Assembly: GCA_023398815.1 (NCBI GenBank)
Contig: JAEWRW010000030.1
Span: 1 to 64,000, forward strand
DNA length: 64,000 bases
Origin: Bacillota bacterium
GTDB lineage: Bacteria; Bacillota; Clostridia; Christensenellales; UMGS416
Direction: 5' to 3'
The notes below the pieces were generated by a model that saw only the letters and a program-made list of their open reading frames with translations, had not been told where the DNA came from and searched no databases. Both the position numbers and the translations under genes were made by a program. Positions 31,783 to 40,296 of this stretch are shown here, piece after piece (position 1 is the stretch's first letter; every line of letters starts with the position of its first letter).

Positions 31783-33166
31783 TCAAGGGTATATCGAGGG
31801 ATTGCTGGCCGACGCCGCCGGCGCGACCGTGGCAAAGAAAACCGCCGCCGTGGAGAAGGCCGAGCGCGGCGAACGGCTGAACCACGCCGACATCGCGACG
31901 CTACTCCACGTGGATGAGCCGGACATGATGTCCCGGCTGTACGCTGTCGCCGGGGAGATCAAGCGCAAAATCTACGGCAACCGCATCGTGCTGTTCGCGC
32001 CGCTCTATGTCTCCAACCACTGCGTGAACAACTGCGTCTACTGCGGCTACCAGCGCTGCAACGCCATGCCGCGCCGCAAGCTCAACCGCGAGGAAATCCA
32101 GGCTGAAGTGCGGGCGCTGGAGCGCATGGGCCACAAGCGCCTGGCGTTGGAGGCCGGGGAGGACCCGGTCAACTGCCCTATCGAGTACATTCTGGAGGCG
32201 CTGGACGCCATCTACGAGACCAAGCTCGACAACGGCAGCATCCGCCGGGTCAACGTGAACATCGCCGCCACCACGGTGGAGGAGTACCACATGCTCCACG
32301 ATAAGGGCATTGGCACCTACATCCTCTTCCAGGAGACGTACCACAAGCCGACCTACGAGGCCATGCACCCCCACTGCCGCAAGAGCAGCTACGAGTACCA
32401 CCTGACGGCCTTTGACCGAGCGATGGAGGCCGGCATTGAGGACGTGGGCGCGGGCGTGCTCTTCGGCCTGGCTAACCCGCGCTATGAGGCGCTGGCCCTG
32501 ATGATCCACAACGACCACCTGGAGCAGACCTACGGCGTGGGCTTCCACACCATCAGCATGCCACGCCTGAAGCAAGCCGAGGGCATGAGCCTCACGGACT
32601 TCCCGCACCTTGTGGACGACGAGACGTTCCGGCACCTGGTAGCGATCCTACGCATTGCCGTGCCTTACACCGGTATCATCATGTCCACCCGGGAGAGTGC
32701 CGCCATGCGCGATGAACTGCTGCGCTACGGCGTGTCGCAGGTCAGCGCCGGCTCCAACACCGGCATCGGCGGCTACCACGAGGAGGAAGAAGCCCTGGCC
32801 CAGGGCCGGCGGGTCAATACCGACCAGTTTGAGCTCTCCGACGAGCGGCGGCCGCTGGAGGTCATCAAGGACCTCATCGAGAACGGCTATATCCCCAGCT
32901 ACTGCACGGCCTGCTACCGTCAGGGCCGTACCGGAGACCGCTTCATGGCCCTCGCACGCAGTGGGGAGATTCAGAATGTCTGCACCCCCAATGCCCTGCT
33001 GACGCTGCAGGAATATATGCTCGACTACGGCGACGCTGAGCTCAACGATATGGGTAGCAAGCTCATTGAGCGGGAGGTTGCGGCCATCGCGAGTGACCGC
33101 GTGCGTGCCACCGTGCAGGATAATCTCAATCGCATGAGGGCAGGGGAGCGGGATCTGTTTCTGTGA
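31772..33166 (+). CDS. hydG: [FeFe]-hydrogenase maturation tyrosine lyase HydG
   Basis: A 464-residue radical SAM enzyme that splits tyrosine to form the CO and cyanide ligands of the H-cluster. The N-terminal motif CVNNCVYC (Cys84, Cys88, Cys91) holds the SAM cluster. The C-terminal cluster site is seen as CTACYRQGRTGDRF near residue 380 followed by NVC near 410. Length is typical. It is the last gene of the maturation operon; no hydrogenase catalytic subunit gene is in the window. Confidence 0.94.
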   Translation: MFIDQGYIEGLLADAAGATVAKKTAAVEKAERGERLNHADIATLLHVDEPDMMSRLYAVAGEIKRKIYGNRIVLFAPLYVSNHCVNNCVYCGYQRCNAMPRRKLNREEIQAEVRALERMGHKRLALEAGEDPVNCPIEYILEALDAIYETKLDNGSIRRVNVNIAATTVEEYHMLHDKGIGTYILFQETYHKPTYEAMHPHCRKSSYEYHLTAFDRAMEAGIEDVGAGVLFGLANPRYEALALMIHNDHLEQTYGVGFHTISMPRLKQAEGMSLTDFPHLVDDETFRHLVAILRIAVPYTGIIMSTRESAAMRDELLRYGVSQVSAGSNTGIGGYHEEEEALAQGRRVNTDQFELSDERRPLEVIKDLIENGYIPSYCTACYRQGRTGDRFMALARSGEIQNVCTPNALLTLQEYMLDYGDAELNDMGSKLIEREVAAIASDRVRATVQDNLNRMRAGERDLFL

Positions 33167-33190
33167 GCCGCACTGCGCGGAGCCCGGCGT

Positions 33191-33219
33191 TTGCCGCACG
33201 GGGAAGCGCGGGGTATAAT
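33191..33219 (+). promoter_or_regulatory. Promoter of the LpdD-like gene
   Basis: TTGCCG (33191-33196) and a perfect TATAAT (33214-33219) with a 17-base spacer, only 25 bases after hydG, making the following gene a separate transcription unit. Confidence 0.75.
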
Positions 33220-33246
33220 GGAAAAAACGAACGGGGAGGACGGGCC

Positions 33247-33663
33247 ATGGCGGCGGTGTGTTGGACGGGGGCGCGAACGGCGGCGAACCTGACGCTGGAA
33301 GCCACACTGCTGCGCGCCGGGGAGGGGCTGGTGGTGGTGGTGACCGGCGGCGACCGCCCCCATGTGGGCAGCGTGAGCCTGGCCGAGCCGAGGGAGAGCC
33401 TGCGCGGCGGCGAGACCAGCGCCACCGTCTCCACCCTGAACCGGATGGGCCACAAGGACGACGCCATCGGCAACCTCTTTGCCGACGTACTGGCCCGCCG
33501 CACCGGGTTGCCCTGCGTGGCCACCTGCGGCGTGCATGTGGATGGTTTGGACGCAAGCGGCATCGAACAGGTGCTGACGTTGGCGCAGGCCCTGCTGGGC
33601 GACCTGCTGGCTGCGTTGGACGGTGACAAGGAGGAATCCGATGGACATTCCGCTGACCTTTGA
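33247..33663 (+). CDS. LpdD-like domain protein (proposed prenylated-flavin chaperone family)
   Basis: A 138-residue protein. The segment STLNRMGHKDDAIGNLFADV and the following VATCGVHVDGLDASGIEQVL match my recollection of the LpdD family found with UbiD-type decarboxylases, where LpdD assists prenylated FMN. No UbiD or UbiX is encoded nearby, so the role here is uncertain. GGGGAGGA precedes ATG 33247. It has its own promoter and terminator and is monocistronic. Confidence 0.55.
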   Translation: MAAVCWTGARTAANLTLEATLLRAGEGLVVVVTGGDRPHVGSVSLAEPRESLRGGETSATVSTLNRMGHKDDAIGNLFADVLARRTGLPCVATCGVHVDGLDASGIEQVLTLAQALLGDLLAALDGDKEESDGHSADL

Positions 33664-33690
33664 CGTTGGCACATGCTTTCAACGACACAA

Positions 33691-33720
33691 CAACCCCACC
33701 GGGTAAGTCCGGTGGGGTTG
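33691..33720. terminator. Perfect 12-bp hairpin between convergent genes
   Basis: CAACCCCACCGG (33691-33702) and CCGGTGGGGTTG (33709-33720) form a perfect stem with a six-base loop, between the ends of the LpdD-like gene and the convergent LuxC-type gene. T tracts are weak on both sides; it probably serves both strands. Confidence 0.65.
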
Positions 33721-33738
33721 TGTTCTGGTCAGGGGTGT

Positions 33739-35049
33739 TCAGGGTTCTTCGGCTTCGCCATACTCCAGCGACACCCGCTTCATTAGCCGCCGCAGCGGGT
33801 ATTCACCGTCGTGGGGCTGGCCGCAATAAGTACGGGATAGATTCCGTCCGTTGGACAGGCGTACCGCACCGGCAGCCAGCAGCAGGGGTTCCAGCGCTTG
33901 GCGTTCGCTCGCCGGGCATAGCAGCGCCACTGATTGCAAGCGGTTGGCCACCGGCAGCAGTGTCGCCAGCAGCCGGGCGCGGGGCAAGGGCCGCACCCAA
34001 CAGTTGCGGAAGCCGATAGCCGCGCTGAGCTGGCTGTCACCATACACCGTGACGCTGCACCGGTCAGTACGCAGCACCTGTTTGCCGCCGGCCACGGCTT
34101 CCAGTTCCTCGGTGTAGAGCTCCAGTGTCTTCTGAGCCTGCAGGCCCGGGGGCAGCGCCCGGGGCCGCGAGCGGGACACCCCGTCCAACACGGCCAGGAA
34201 CCGCCTAGCGAAGGTCGCCAGTTCCTCTCCATCGTCGGTGTCGACGTACAGCCCCTGGCAGGAGCTACAATAGAGCTGCTCGGTGTCGCAGATGTTCTCC
34301 GCCACGCCGGCCAGTGCCTCGTCGCTCACCTCGCCGGAGACGTAAGCAAAGCTGACACGGTGCCCCCACTCGATGAGGCGGGCGTCGGGCCGGGCCAGTT
34401 GCCGTGCGGCGGTCACGGCGGCGTCCCCGCCCCACACCACGATGGCGTTGGCCAGGTCGGCCAATCGTTTGAGAGTGCCCATGTCCTGGGAGGGCACATC
34501 AAATACATGTACATAATCCGCCAGCAGCGGGTCGATGGCGACGAGCTTCCCCAGCAGGGCGGAGGAGAGACCATAGTCGCCGCCAGGCAGCTTCAGCAAG
34601 TTGATGTTGCCGGTCATCAGCCCCTCCAGTACGCTGTAGGCCGGCAGGGCGTCGGCATTGCCGGCGGCGATGTGCAGCACCACGCCCAGCGGTTGCCAGC
34701 ATTGGGTCACCGGCTCGCTGGCGTCCAGCGGCACGAAGTGCTCTTCCCCCACGGGCAGGGCACCAAACTCGTGGCGCAGACGGGTTTCCCAGTATTCCCG
34801 CCGCAGCATGTTCCGGGCTTCCTGCAGTTCTTCTCGTGCCTTGCCTTCGTCCAGCCCCAGTGTCAGCAGGGCAGGCAGGTACTCGGCATCGGTGAGCTCA
34901 CGGGACAGCGCGTCGCAGGCGGCCAGCACCCGCTCCAGCGGCAGCGGCCCCCGTGTCAGCGTTTGGCAGATCGACTCCCGCAGGGCCTCGAGGGCGGCGG
35001 GTGTTTCTTCCCGTCCAAGGGGGCGGAGCCCCAGCGTGCCTTCGTTCAT
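33739..35049 (-). CDS. LuxC-type acyl-CoA/acyl-protein reductase
   Basis: A 436-residue member of the LuxC family, aldehyde-dehydrogenase-like enzymes that reduce an enzyme-bound fatty acyl group to aldehyde with NADPH. The catalytic cysteine is in YCSSCQG near residue 265. PLGVVLHIAAGNADALPAYS near 120 is the typical N-terminal nucleotide-binding region, and VWGGDAAVTAARQL follows. It overlaps the upstream LuxE-type gene by four bases, so the two form the acyl-protein synthetase/reductase pair. No luciferase (luxAB) or LuxD gene is seen. The physiological aldehyde is unknown. Confidence 0.85.
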   Translation of the reverse strand: MNEGTLGLRPLGREETPAALEALRESICQTLTRGPLPLERVLAACDALSRELTDAEYLPALLTLGLDEGKAREELQEARNMLRREYWETRLRHEFGALPVGEEHFVPLDASEPVTQCWQPLGVVLHIAAGNADALPAYSVLEGLMTGNINLLKLPGGDYGLSSALLGKLVAIDPLLADYVHVFDVPSQDMGTLKRLADLANAIVVWGGDAAVTAARQLARPDARLIEWGHRVSFAYVSGEVSDEALAGVAENICDTEQLYCSSCQGLYVDTDDGEELATFARRFLAVLDGVSRSRPRALPPGLQAQKTLELYTEELEAVAGGKQVLRTDRCSVTVYGDSQLSAAIGFRNCWVRPLPRARLLATLLPVANRLQSVALLCPASERQALEPLLLAAGAVRLSNGRNLSRTYCGQPHDGEYPLRRLMKRVSLEYGEAEEP

Positions 35050-36167
35050 GTCGTACCTCCCGCCAGCAGTTCGGCGGCCGTGGCGGCGCAGGTTTTGATC
35101 TGCTGTACACCGGCCCGGCCAAGGAGTTCAAAGTAGGGCGCGCCGATGCCGCACCCGCAGCCCTCGCCGGGCTGCAGTACGCCCAGGTCGTCGGTCAGTA
35201 CGCTGGTTAGCGGCATGCTGCGCACCAGGGGGGAGACGAAGTTGAGCAGGCCCTCCTGCCCATGGGGTAGCGGGGCCAGCGTGCGCACATCCCGCACGAT
35301 TACCCGGCTGTACGCGGGCACATGGAAGTGGCCGTTGAGGCACTTGCAGTAGGGCAGTGGGTGTTCCACGGCGCTGAAGAACTCCAGACAGTGGGCTCGG
35401 GGGATGCCTAGCGTTTCTTCTATGAGTCCGTAGAAGGCATCCCGGTCAATCTCCTCCGCGCCAAACTGTTTCCACCCGCCGCCCAGCAGTACCCGTGACG
35501 CGGCGGGCAGGCGCAGGGCAAGCCCGGCATTCTTCAACTGCCGTACCAGGAAGTAGAGGTAGGCCGGGAACCCGACAAACCGCACCGGGAAGCCCTGCCG
35601 GGCGTAGCTCAGCAGTGCCCGCCGTATGCCACCAAAGTTGACCTCCACCCCCGCCGCGCCTTGGATGAGCGCAAACTCCCGGTGCAGGGCCGGGGCAAAT
35701 CGAGTGGTGTGGTAGGCGGTCTTGGCTGCGCCGGCTCCATTCTTCCCGTCGGGGCGCATGTTGAGCACGATGTAGTTGGTCGGCAGGGGGGAGAGGACCC
35801 CATGCCAGCCGAAGAACCGCACCATCATCGCCACGCCCTCCAGCAGGGTGCGGCGATCCAGGCCGATCTGGCTCTGCAGGCCACGGGTGCCCGATGACGT
35901 GGCGCGCACCACGAGTTTTTCCTCAGGCAGGGTGATCAGTTGGTTGCGCTTGAAGTAGAGCGTGGGCAGCGGCGGGATGCGCCAGAGATCCTCCTCGCCC
36001 CGCAGGCAGGCGGGGTCGAAGCCCTGTGCCGCCAGAATGGCCGCGTATCCCTCGCACCCTGACTGGTGAAGGACCACATTCTGGCGCACCGCCGACATAA
36101 AGTGAGGCGCGGTACGTTGCACGTCATAGGGGTTGGACGCCAGGAACAGCGCATGCCTTGGGTCCAT
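35046..36167 (-). CDS. LuxE-type acyl-protein synthetase
   Basis: A 373-residue member of the LuxE family, which activates fatty acids as acyl-AMP and transfers them to itself and then to LuxC. RATSSGTRGLQSQIGLD near residue 90 is the phosphate-binding loop, and LLGGGWKQFGAEEI and EFFSAVEHPLPYCKC are family segments with conserved cysteines. GAGGAG precedes ATG 36167. With LuxC downstream it should convert a fatty acid to a fatty aldehyde without light production. Confidence 0.83.
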   Translation of the reverse strand: MDPRHALFLASNPYDVQRTAPHFMSAVRQNVVLHQSGCEGYAAILAAQGFDPACLRGEEDLWRIPPLPTLYFKRNQLITLPEEKLVVRATSSGTRGLQSQIGLDRRTLLEGVAMMVRFFGWHGVLSPLPTNYIVLNMRPDGKNGAGAAKTAYHTTRFAPALHREFALIQGAAGVEVNFGGIRRALLSYARQGFPVRFVGFPAYLYFLVRQLKNAGLALRLPAASRVLLGGGWKQFGAEEIDRDAFYGLIEETLGIPRAHCLEFFSAVEHPLPYCKCLNGHFHVPAYSRVIVRDVRTLAPLPHGQEGLLNFVSPLVRSMPLTSVLTDDLGVLQPGEGCGCGIGAPYFELLGRAGVQQIKTCAATAAELLAGGTT

Positions 36168-36271
36168 GGGCGGACTCCTCTCCCGACCGGTCATCCGGCG
36201 GTTGACAAGTATTGCTAGTCATTATACATCACCGCCACCCCGGGGGGCAAACCGTGCCGAGCGGGGCACAC

Positions 36272-36303
36272 AAAAACGCGCGAGCCGAAAGTCGGTTCGC
36301 GCG
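36272..36303 (-). terminator. Intrinsic terminator of the ROK-operon end (minus strand)
   Basis: CGCGCGAGCCGA (36277-36288) pairs with TCGGTTCGCGCG (36292-36303); read on the minus strand the stem is followed by five T residues. It lies 18 bases past the stop of the hydroxypyruvate-isomerase-like gene. Confidence 0.85.
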
Positions 36304-36321
36304 GTGTGGGTGGGGTAATGA

Positions 36322-37074
36322 TTAACGGTCGGCCAGCACCTGCCGCAAGCCTTCGACCGGGTCGCGCAGGGGGAAGTACTCCAGCCCCACGAAGCCGTCG
36401 TAGCCCGTCTCTTCAATGGCCCGGAACACCGCGGGGTAGTGGATCTCACCGTTGTCGAGCTCGTGGCGGCCGGGGTTGCCGGCGGCATGGAAGTGACCAA
36501 TGCGGCCGATGTTGCCCCGGATGCGCGAAATGAGGTGGCCGTCCATGATCTGTTGGTGGTAGATGTCGTAGAGCACCTTGACCCGGGGGCTGGCGACCTC
36601 TTCCTCAATGCGGAAGGCCTCGTCAGCACTGGTGAGATAGTACCCCGCGTGGTCCACCAGGGTGTTGAGGGGCTCAAAAACCAGGGTGATGCCGGCGGCC
36701 TCCAGCAAGGGGGCGCTGGCGCGGAGGCCTTCCACCAGGCTGCGGTGCTGCTCCTCCCGGCTCACGCCGGTGCGGTCGTTACCCACCTGGGAGATGATGT
36801 TGGGGCAGCCCAGGGAGGCGGCCACATCGATGGTCTCCTTCAGGGCGTCCAGGTAGGCCGTGCGCTGGGCGGGGTCGACCAGGCTGACAAAGCGCGTGCA
36901 CAGCGCCGCCACCGACAGGCCCTCGCCCGCCTGGCAGGCACGGATGGCTGGGAGATCCTGATCCCACCAGCCCCAGAATTCCACGGCGTCCAAGCCGGCG
37001 GCTCGGGTTGTCTTCATGGCTTCCACGGTGCTCCGCCCATGGAACACCGCGCCAACACTGACTGAAAAGCGCAT
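36322..37074 (-). CDS. Hydroxypyruvate isomerase-like TIM-barrel protein
   Basis: A 250-residue protein of the Hyi branch of the xylose-isomerase-like superfamily. The metal and catalytic positions are visible: Glu in LVFEPLNTLVDHAGYYL (near residue 137), Asp and His in VLYDIYHQQIMDG (near 170), His in GHFHAAGNPGRHELDNGEI (near 198) and Glu in FVGLEYFP (near 230). This set of motifs is closer to hydroxypyruvate isomerase than to IolE. It is the last gene of the ROK operon; a sugar-epimerising role is equally possible. Confidence 0.82.
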   Translation of the reverse strand: MRFSVSVGAVFHGRSTVEAMKTTRAAGLDAVEFWGWWDQDLPAIRACQAGEGLSVAALCTRFVSLVDPAQRTAYLDALKETIDVAASLGCPNIISQVGNDRTGVSREEQHRSLVEGLRASAPLLEAAGITLVFEPLNTLVDHAGYYLTSADEAFRIEEEVASPRVKVLYDIYHQQIMDGHLISRIRGNIGRIGHFHAAGNPGRHELDNGEIHYPAVFRAIEETGYDGFVGLEYFPLRDPVEGLRQVLADR

Positions 37075-37116
37075 TGTGATACCTCCCGTATGGTTTGTTG
37101 CGTGGGTGTCTTCCGT

Positions 37117-38085
37117 TCAGAGCGGCTCATTGGCCGTCAGGCCAGCCACCTCTTCTGGCGTCAGAACCAGATTGCTGAATTCAAGAGAGGAGGCCAGCTG
37201 CCCCAGGGAACTGGCGCCGAGAATGGGGAACACCGGGAAAGGCTGGCTTGCGAGGTAGGCCAGCACCACGGCCTCCACCGAGACGCCATGGGCTTTTGCC
37301 AGTGACTGCACCCGCGCCAGCCGTGCGCGGTTCTCACCGTTGTCATAATCTGCCAGCACCCGGTCTGCTACCTTCTCTCCCTTTGCCAGTTTGGCAAAGT
37401 AGCCCCTTGCCTGGGATGTAAAGGCGAAGACGGGCAGGTTGGACTGGCGACACCAAGCGTAGGATTCCTCCGTCATGGAAACGATCGTAGGGTCTCCGCC
37501 TTCCTGTGGGTTGGGCTTTGCCAGGTTCCACAGGATCTGGCTGGCCGCCGGAGCGATCAGCCCATTGCGCTGGGCGTAATCTACCGCGGCAGCCAAGCGT
37601 TCCGACGTCCAGTTGGACAGGCCGTACAGCCCGATGTGCCCGGCACGCAGGAGTTCGTTCATCGTATCCACAATCTCACCCACGTCCCGTTTGGGGTCGT
37701 CCCGGTGCAGCCAGTAGAGGTCGATGCGATCCATCTGGAGATTCTCCAGGCTTGTGGCCAGGTCACTCGTGATTTCCTGATGGGAGAGACGGGGGATGTT
37801 CCTGCCGTCCGTAACGGGGTGAGCACCCTTGGTTGCGAGCAGAACCTGGCTGCGGCAGCCACGCGCTTTAACCCAACGGCCCAGCGTCCGCTCGCTGCGG
37901 CCAATCTCGCGCCGGGCGAAGTCGCCATAGACCAGTGCCGTGTCCAGCAAGTTGCCGCCCTGCTCCACATAGTAATCCAGCATGCGGAAAGAGTCATCTT
38001 CCGACAAACCGGTACCGAGACTCACCGTGCCCAACGAGAGAACGGAGGGATCGATGGGAAACCCGGGGAAACTTCGTTTCAACAT
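37117..38085 (-). CDS. Aldo/keto reductase
   Basis: A 322-residue NADPH-dependent reductase. The tetrad positions are Asp and Tyr in NLLDTALVYGDF (near residue 50), Lys in LLATKGAHP (near 86) and His in LYWLHRDDP (near 125); the C-terminal PILGASSLGQLASSLEF binds cofactor. AGGAGG precedes ATG 38085. It lies between the alcohol dehydrogenase and the hydroxypyruvate-isomerase-like gene, behind a terminator-like hairpin, so it may be transcribed at lower level than the first genes. Confidence 0.88.
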   Translation of the reverse strand: MLKRSFPGFPIDPSVLSLGTVSLGTGLSEDDSFRMLDYYVEQGGNLLDTALVYGDFARREIGRSERTLGRWVKARGCRSQVLLATKGAHPVTDGRNIPRLSHQEITSDLATSLENLQMDRIDLYWLHRDDPKRDVGEIVDTMNELLRAGHIGLYGLSNWTSERLAAAVDYAQRNGLIAPAASQILWNLAKPNPQEGGDPTIVSMTEESYAWCRQSNLPVFAFTSQARGYFAKLAKGEKVADRVLADYDNGENRARLARVQSLAKAHGVSVEAVVLAYLASQPFPVFPILGASSLGQLASSLEFSNLVLTPEEVAGLTANEPL

Positions 38086-38134
38086 AATAGCGCCTCCTGC
38101 TGTGTAGCATTCGTATTCGTCGCGGATACAAACA

Positions 38135-38171
38135 ATCCTGCCGGGGCAGGAGGAGCCTCCACCGGCAGGAT
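38135..38171 (-). terminator. Terminator-like hairpin inside the ROK operon (minus strand)
   Basis: ATCCTGCCGG (38135-38144) pairs with CCGGCAGGAT (38162-38171), with an internal GGAGG/CCTCC stem. On the minus strand it is followed by TTGTTTGTAT. It sits between the alcohol dehydrogenase and aldo/keto reductase genes. Confidence 0.7.
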
Positions 38172-38197
38172 CGTTGTTTCACCCAGCAGGGTGTGGG

Positions 38198-39157
38198 TTA
38201 CCACTCGTAGCAGCGGATCAGCGCTTTCAGGAACCCCTTGGGTTTGCTCTCCATGTCCTGGTTGGCACGGTCAAACTCATCGAGACCATAGACGTGGTTG
38301 GAGACCCCTTTGTACTGCCACTGGCCGGTGGAGAGGAGATTCAGCGCGTTGCGGCAGCACTCCACTTGGAAGGCGACGCGGCGCTCGTGGGTGTTAATGA
38401 CGGTGATGGCCTTCCAGCCCCACAGGCGGAAGTCCACGGTGCGGGGGCCGCCCTGGTGCCAGCCGCCCACGCCCAGCGTGCCATGGATGCCGGTCATGTT
38501 GCCGGCCAGGCGCAGGGCGCTCTCGGTGCCGGCAAACTCCGACACGACGTTCACGCCGCGCTGCCACATGGTGTCGTCCCAGTCGGTCACGAGGTACTTC
38601 GCCGGTACTTCGTCGGGGGTGTACACCTCGTCAGCGCCGAAGCGCAGCGCGTTCTCCCGCGCTTCCAGCCGGGGGTCCACGGCGATGATCTTGCCCGCAC
38701 CCTGCAGGCGCAGCAGCGTGAGTATGCCAAGGCCCATGTAGCCCGAGCCCACCACGGCCACGGGGTCGCCGGCCTTCTCAATGCGCAGCTTGCTGGCCGC
38801 ACTCAAGAGACACGACAGCGGCTCGGCCACGGCATCCTCGTCGGTCAGGTTTTCGGGGATGGGCACGATGTCCTCCGCCCGGCACAGGCAGTACTGGGCA
38901 TAGGTGGGGGTGATGGACAAGCCGGTCACCCGGTCGCCCACATTGAACTGCGTTACGCCCGGGCCAACGGCGGCCACCGTGCCCAGCGGTTCATGGCCCA
39001 AGCGCTCGCCGCCCTTTGCTTCGTCCCAGGGGTGCCACTCCGACATGCACAGGCCCGTGTACTTGACCTTCATCAGCACCTGTCCCGCCGCGGGCGTCAG
39101 ATCCGGCACATCCACCACTTTGCTCGTCCGGGAACCGGTCATCACCAATGCTTTCAT
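38198..39157 (-). CDS. Zinc-type medium-chain alcohol/polyol dehydrogenase
   Basis: A 319-residue MDR-family dehydrogenase. Cys and Glu in TGLCMSEWHPWDE (near residue 31) and His in GERLGHEPLG (near 55) fit a catalytic zinc site; the four-cysteine structural zinc loop is not present. The Rossmann segment is AVVGSGYMGLGILTLLRL near residue 135. AGGAGGG precedes ATG 39157. Placed after the ROK kinase gene, it probably oxidises a sugar or polyol in the same pathway. Confidence 0.85.
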   Translation of the reverse strand: MKALVMTGSRTSKVVDVPDLTPAAGQVLMKVKYTGLCMSEWHPWDEAKGGERLGHEPLGTVAAVGPGVTQFNVGDRVTGLSITPTYAQYCLCRAEDIVPIPENLTDEDAVAEPLSCLLSAASKLRIEKAGDPVAVVGSGYMGLGILTLLRLQGAGKIIAVDPRLEARENALRFGADEVYTPDEVPAKYLVTDWDDTMWQRGVNVVSEFAGTESALRLAGNMTGIHGTLGVGGWHQGGPRTVDFRLWGWKAITVINTHERRVAFQVECCRNALNLLSTGQWQYKGVSNHVYGLDEFDRANQDMESKPKGFLKALIRCYEW

Positions 39158-39232
39158 GGGAGTCCCTCCTTCATCGTTCACACCGGGCATTGCCCGGGGA
39201 AGTTCATTGTTCGTGTGGGTGGGGTGGAAGCC

Positions 39233-40147
39233 TCAGCCCTGCAGTAGAGCCGCGCCTACCATGGGCGCGTCCTCACCGAGCTCGGCCACGGCAGTCAGCA
39301 GGCGGTCGTCCACCGACAGCGCATAGGCGTGGGCGCGCAGGTAACCAACCAGCGGGTCAACAAAGAGCGTGCGTTGGCTGCACATGCCGCCGCTGAAGAT
39401 GACCGCGTCGGGGGAGAGGACGTTGAGAACGGACGTCAGCGCCGCACCCAGCAGATCCACTGCTTCTCGCAGGATCTCGAGCGCTACCTCGTCGCCGGCT
39501 TCGGCGGCGGCAAACACCTCTTCGCTCGTCACCGTCCGCCCCTGCCAGTGGGGGTGTTCGGACGCGGTCTGTGCGATGCCCCGGCCGGCACTGTAAGTCT
39601 CCACACACCCGTGCTGGCCGCAGCCGCAGAGCCGCCCACCGGGGCGGGCAGGGATGTGGCCGACTTCGCCGGCCCCGCCCAGGGCACCATGGAAGAGCTT
39701 GCTCTCCCACACGATGCCAGCCCCGATGCCGGTGCCCAGCGTCACACAGAGCGCAAGCTTCCGCCCCCGGGCCGCGCCTTGACGGTACTCGCCCAGCGCG
39801 GCGGCCTTGGCGTCCTGCACCAGCGCCGCCGGAATGCCAGTCAACTCCTCAAAGAGCGCGGCGCAAGGCTCGCCCCGCCAGCCGAGATTGGGGGCTAGCA
39901 GCACGGTGCGGCCATCGTCGCTCACCGTGCCCGGCACCCCAATGCCGCAGAACGCCGCGTCGGTGGGCGCTGCGCCCAGTTCCTGCAGCAGCTGGCGTAC
40001 CGTTTGGGCGGCGGCCAGCACCGTGGCGGCGCAGTCGTGGTTAGCGGGCACCGCCAGCTTCCGTTTGGCGAGGATCGTGCCATCCTCACCCAGTATGCCG
40101 ACGTTGGCCTTGGTGCCGCCGATGTCAATGCCGATGCGCAGCGCCAT
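39233..40147 (-). CDS. ROK-family sugar kinase
   Basis: A 304-residue glucokinase-like protein. The N-terminal phosphate loop is GIDIGGTKANVGIL; the catalytic Asp is in LVQDAKAAALGEYRQG near residue 108; the zinc and ROK signature is CGCGQHGCVETYSAGRG near residue 170, preceded by GGAGEVGHI with the conserved His. GGAGGAAAC precedes the ATG. It heads the minus-strand operon with the dehydrogenase, aldo/keto reductase and Hyi-like genes, next to a LacI regulator. The sugar phosphorylated is not evident. Confidence 0.9.
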   Translation of the reverse strand: MALRIGIDIGGTKANVGILGEDGTILAKRKLAVPANHDCAATVLAAAQTVRQLLQELGAAPTDAAFCGIGVPGTVSDDGRTVLLAPNLGWRGEPCAALFEELTGIPAALVQDAKAAALGEYRQGAARGRKLALCVTLGTGIGAGIVWESKLFHGALGGAGEVGHIPARPGGRLCGCGQHGCVETYSAGRGIAQTASEHPHWQGRTVTSEEVFAAAEAGDEVALEILREAVDLLGAALTSVLNVLSPDAVIFSGGMCSQRTLFVDPLVGYLRAHAYALSVDDRLLTAVAELGEDAPMVGAALLQG

Positions 40148-40221
40148 GGGTGTTTCCTCCCTGTTGGTGGCGGTCAACGGGTTGCGGCTGCCTGCCGATT
40201 GCCGTGACGCACGCCAGAATC

Positions 40222-40273
40222 GGAACGTTATTGGAACGCTACAAAGAATAGCCGAAGGAACTTGTTTTGTCAA
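40222..40273 (-). promoter_or_regulatory. Promoter and putative LacI operator of the ROK operon
   Basis: On the minus strand TTGACA (40273-40268) and TATTCT (40250-40245) are separated by exactly 17 bases. Just downstream of the predicted start, GGAACG occurs twice on the plus strand (40222-40227 and 40233-40238), 11 bases apart, so one helical turn. This places a repressor site at the start of transcription, suitable for the neighbouring LacI-family protein. Confidence 0.65.
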
Positions 40274-40296
40274 TGGGTCAATGGTTGGTGTTGGCT

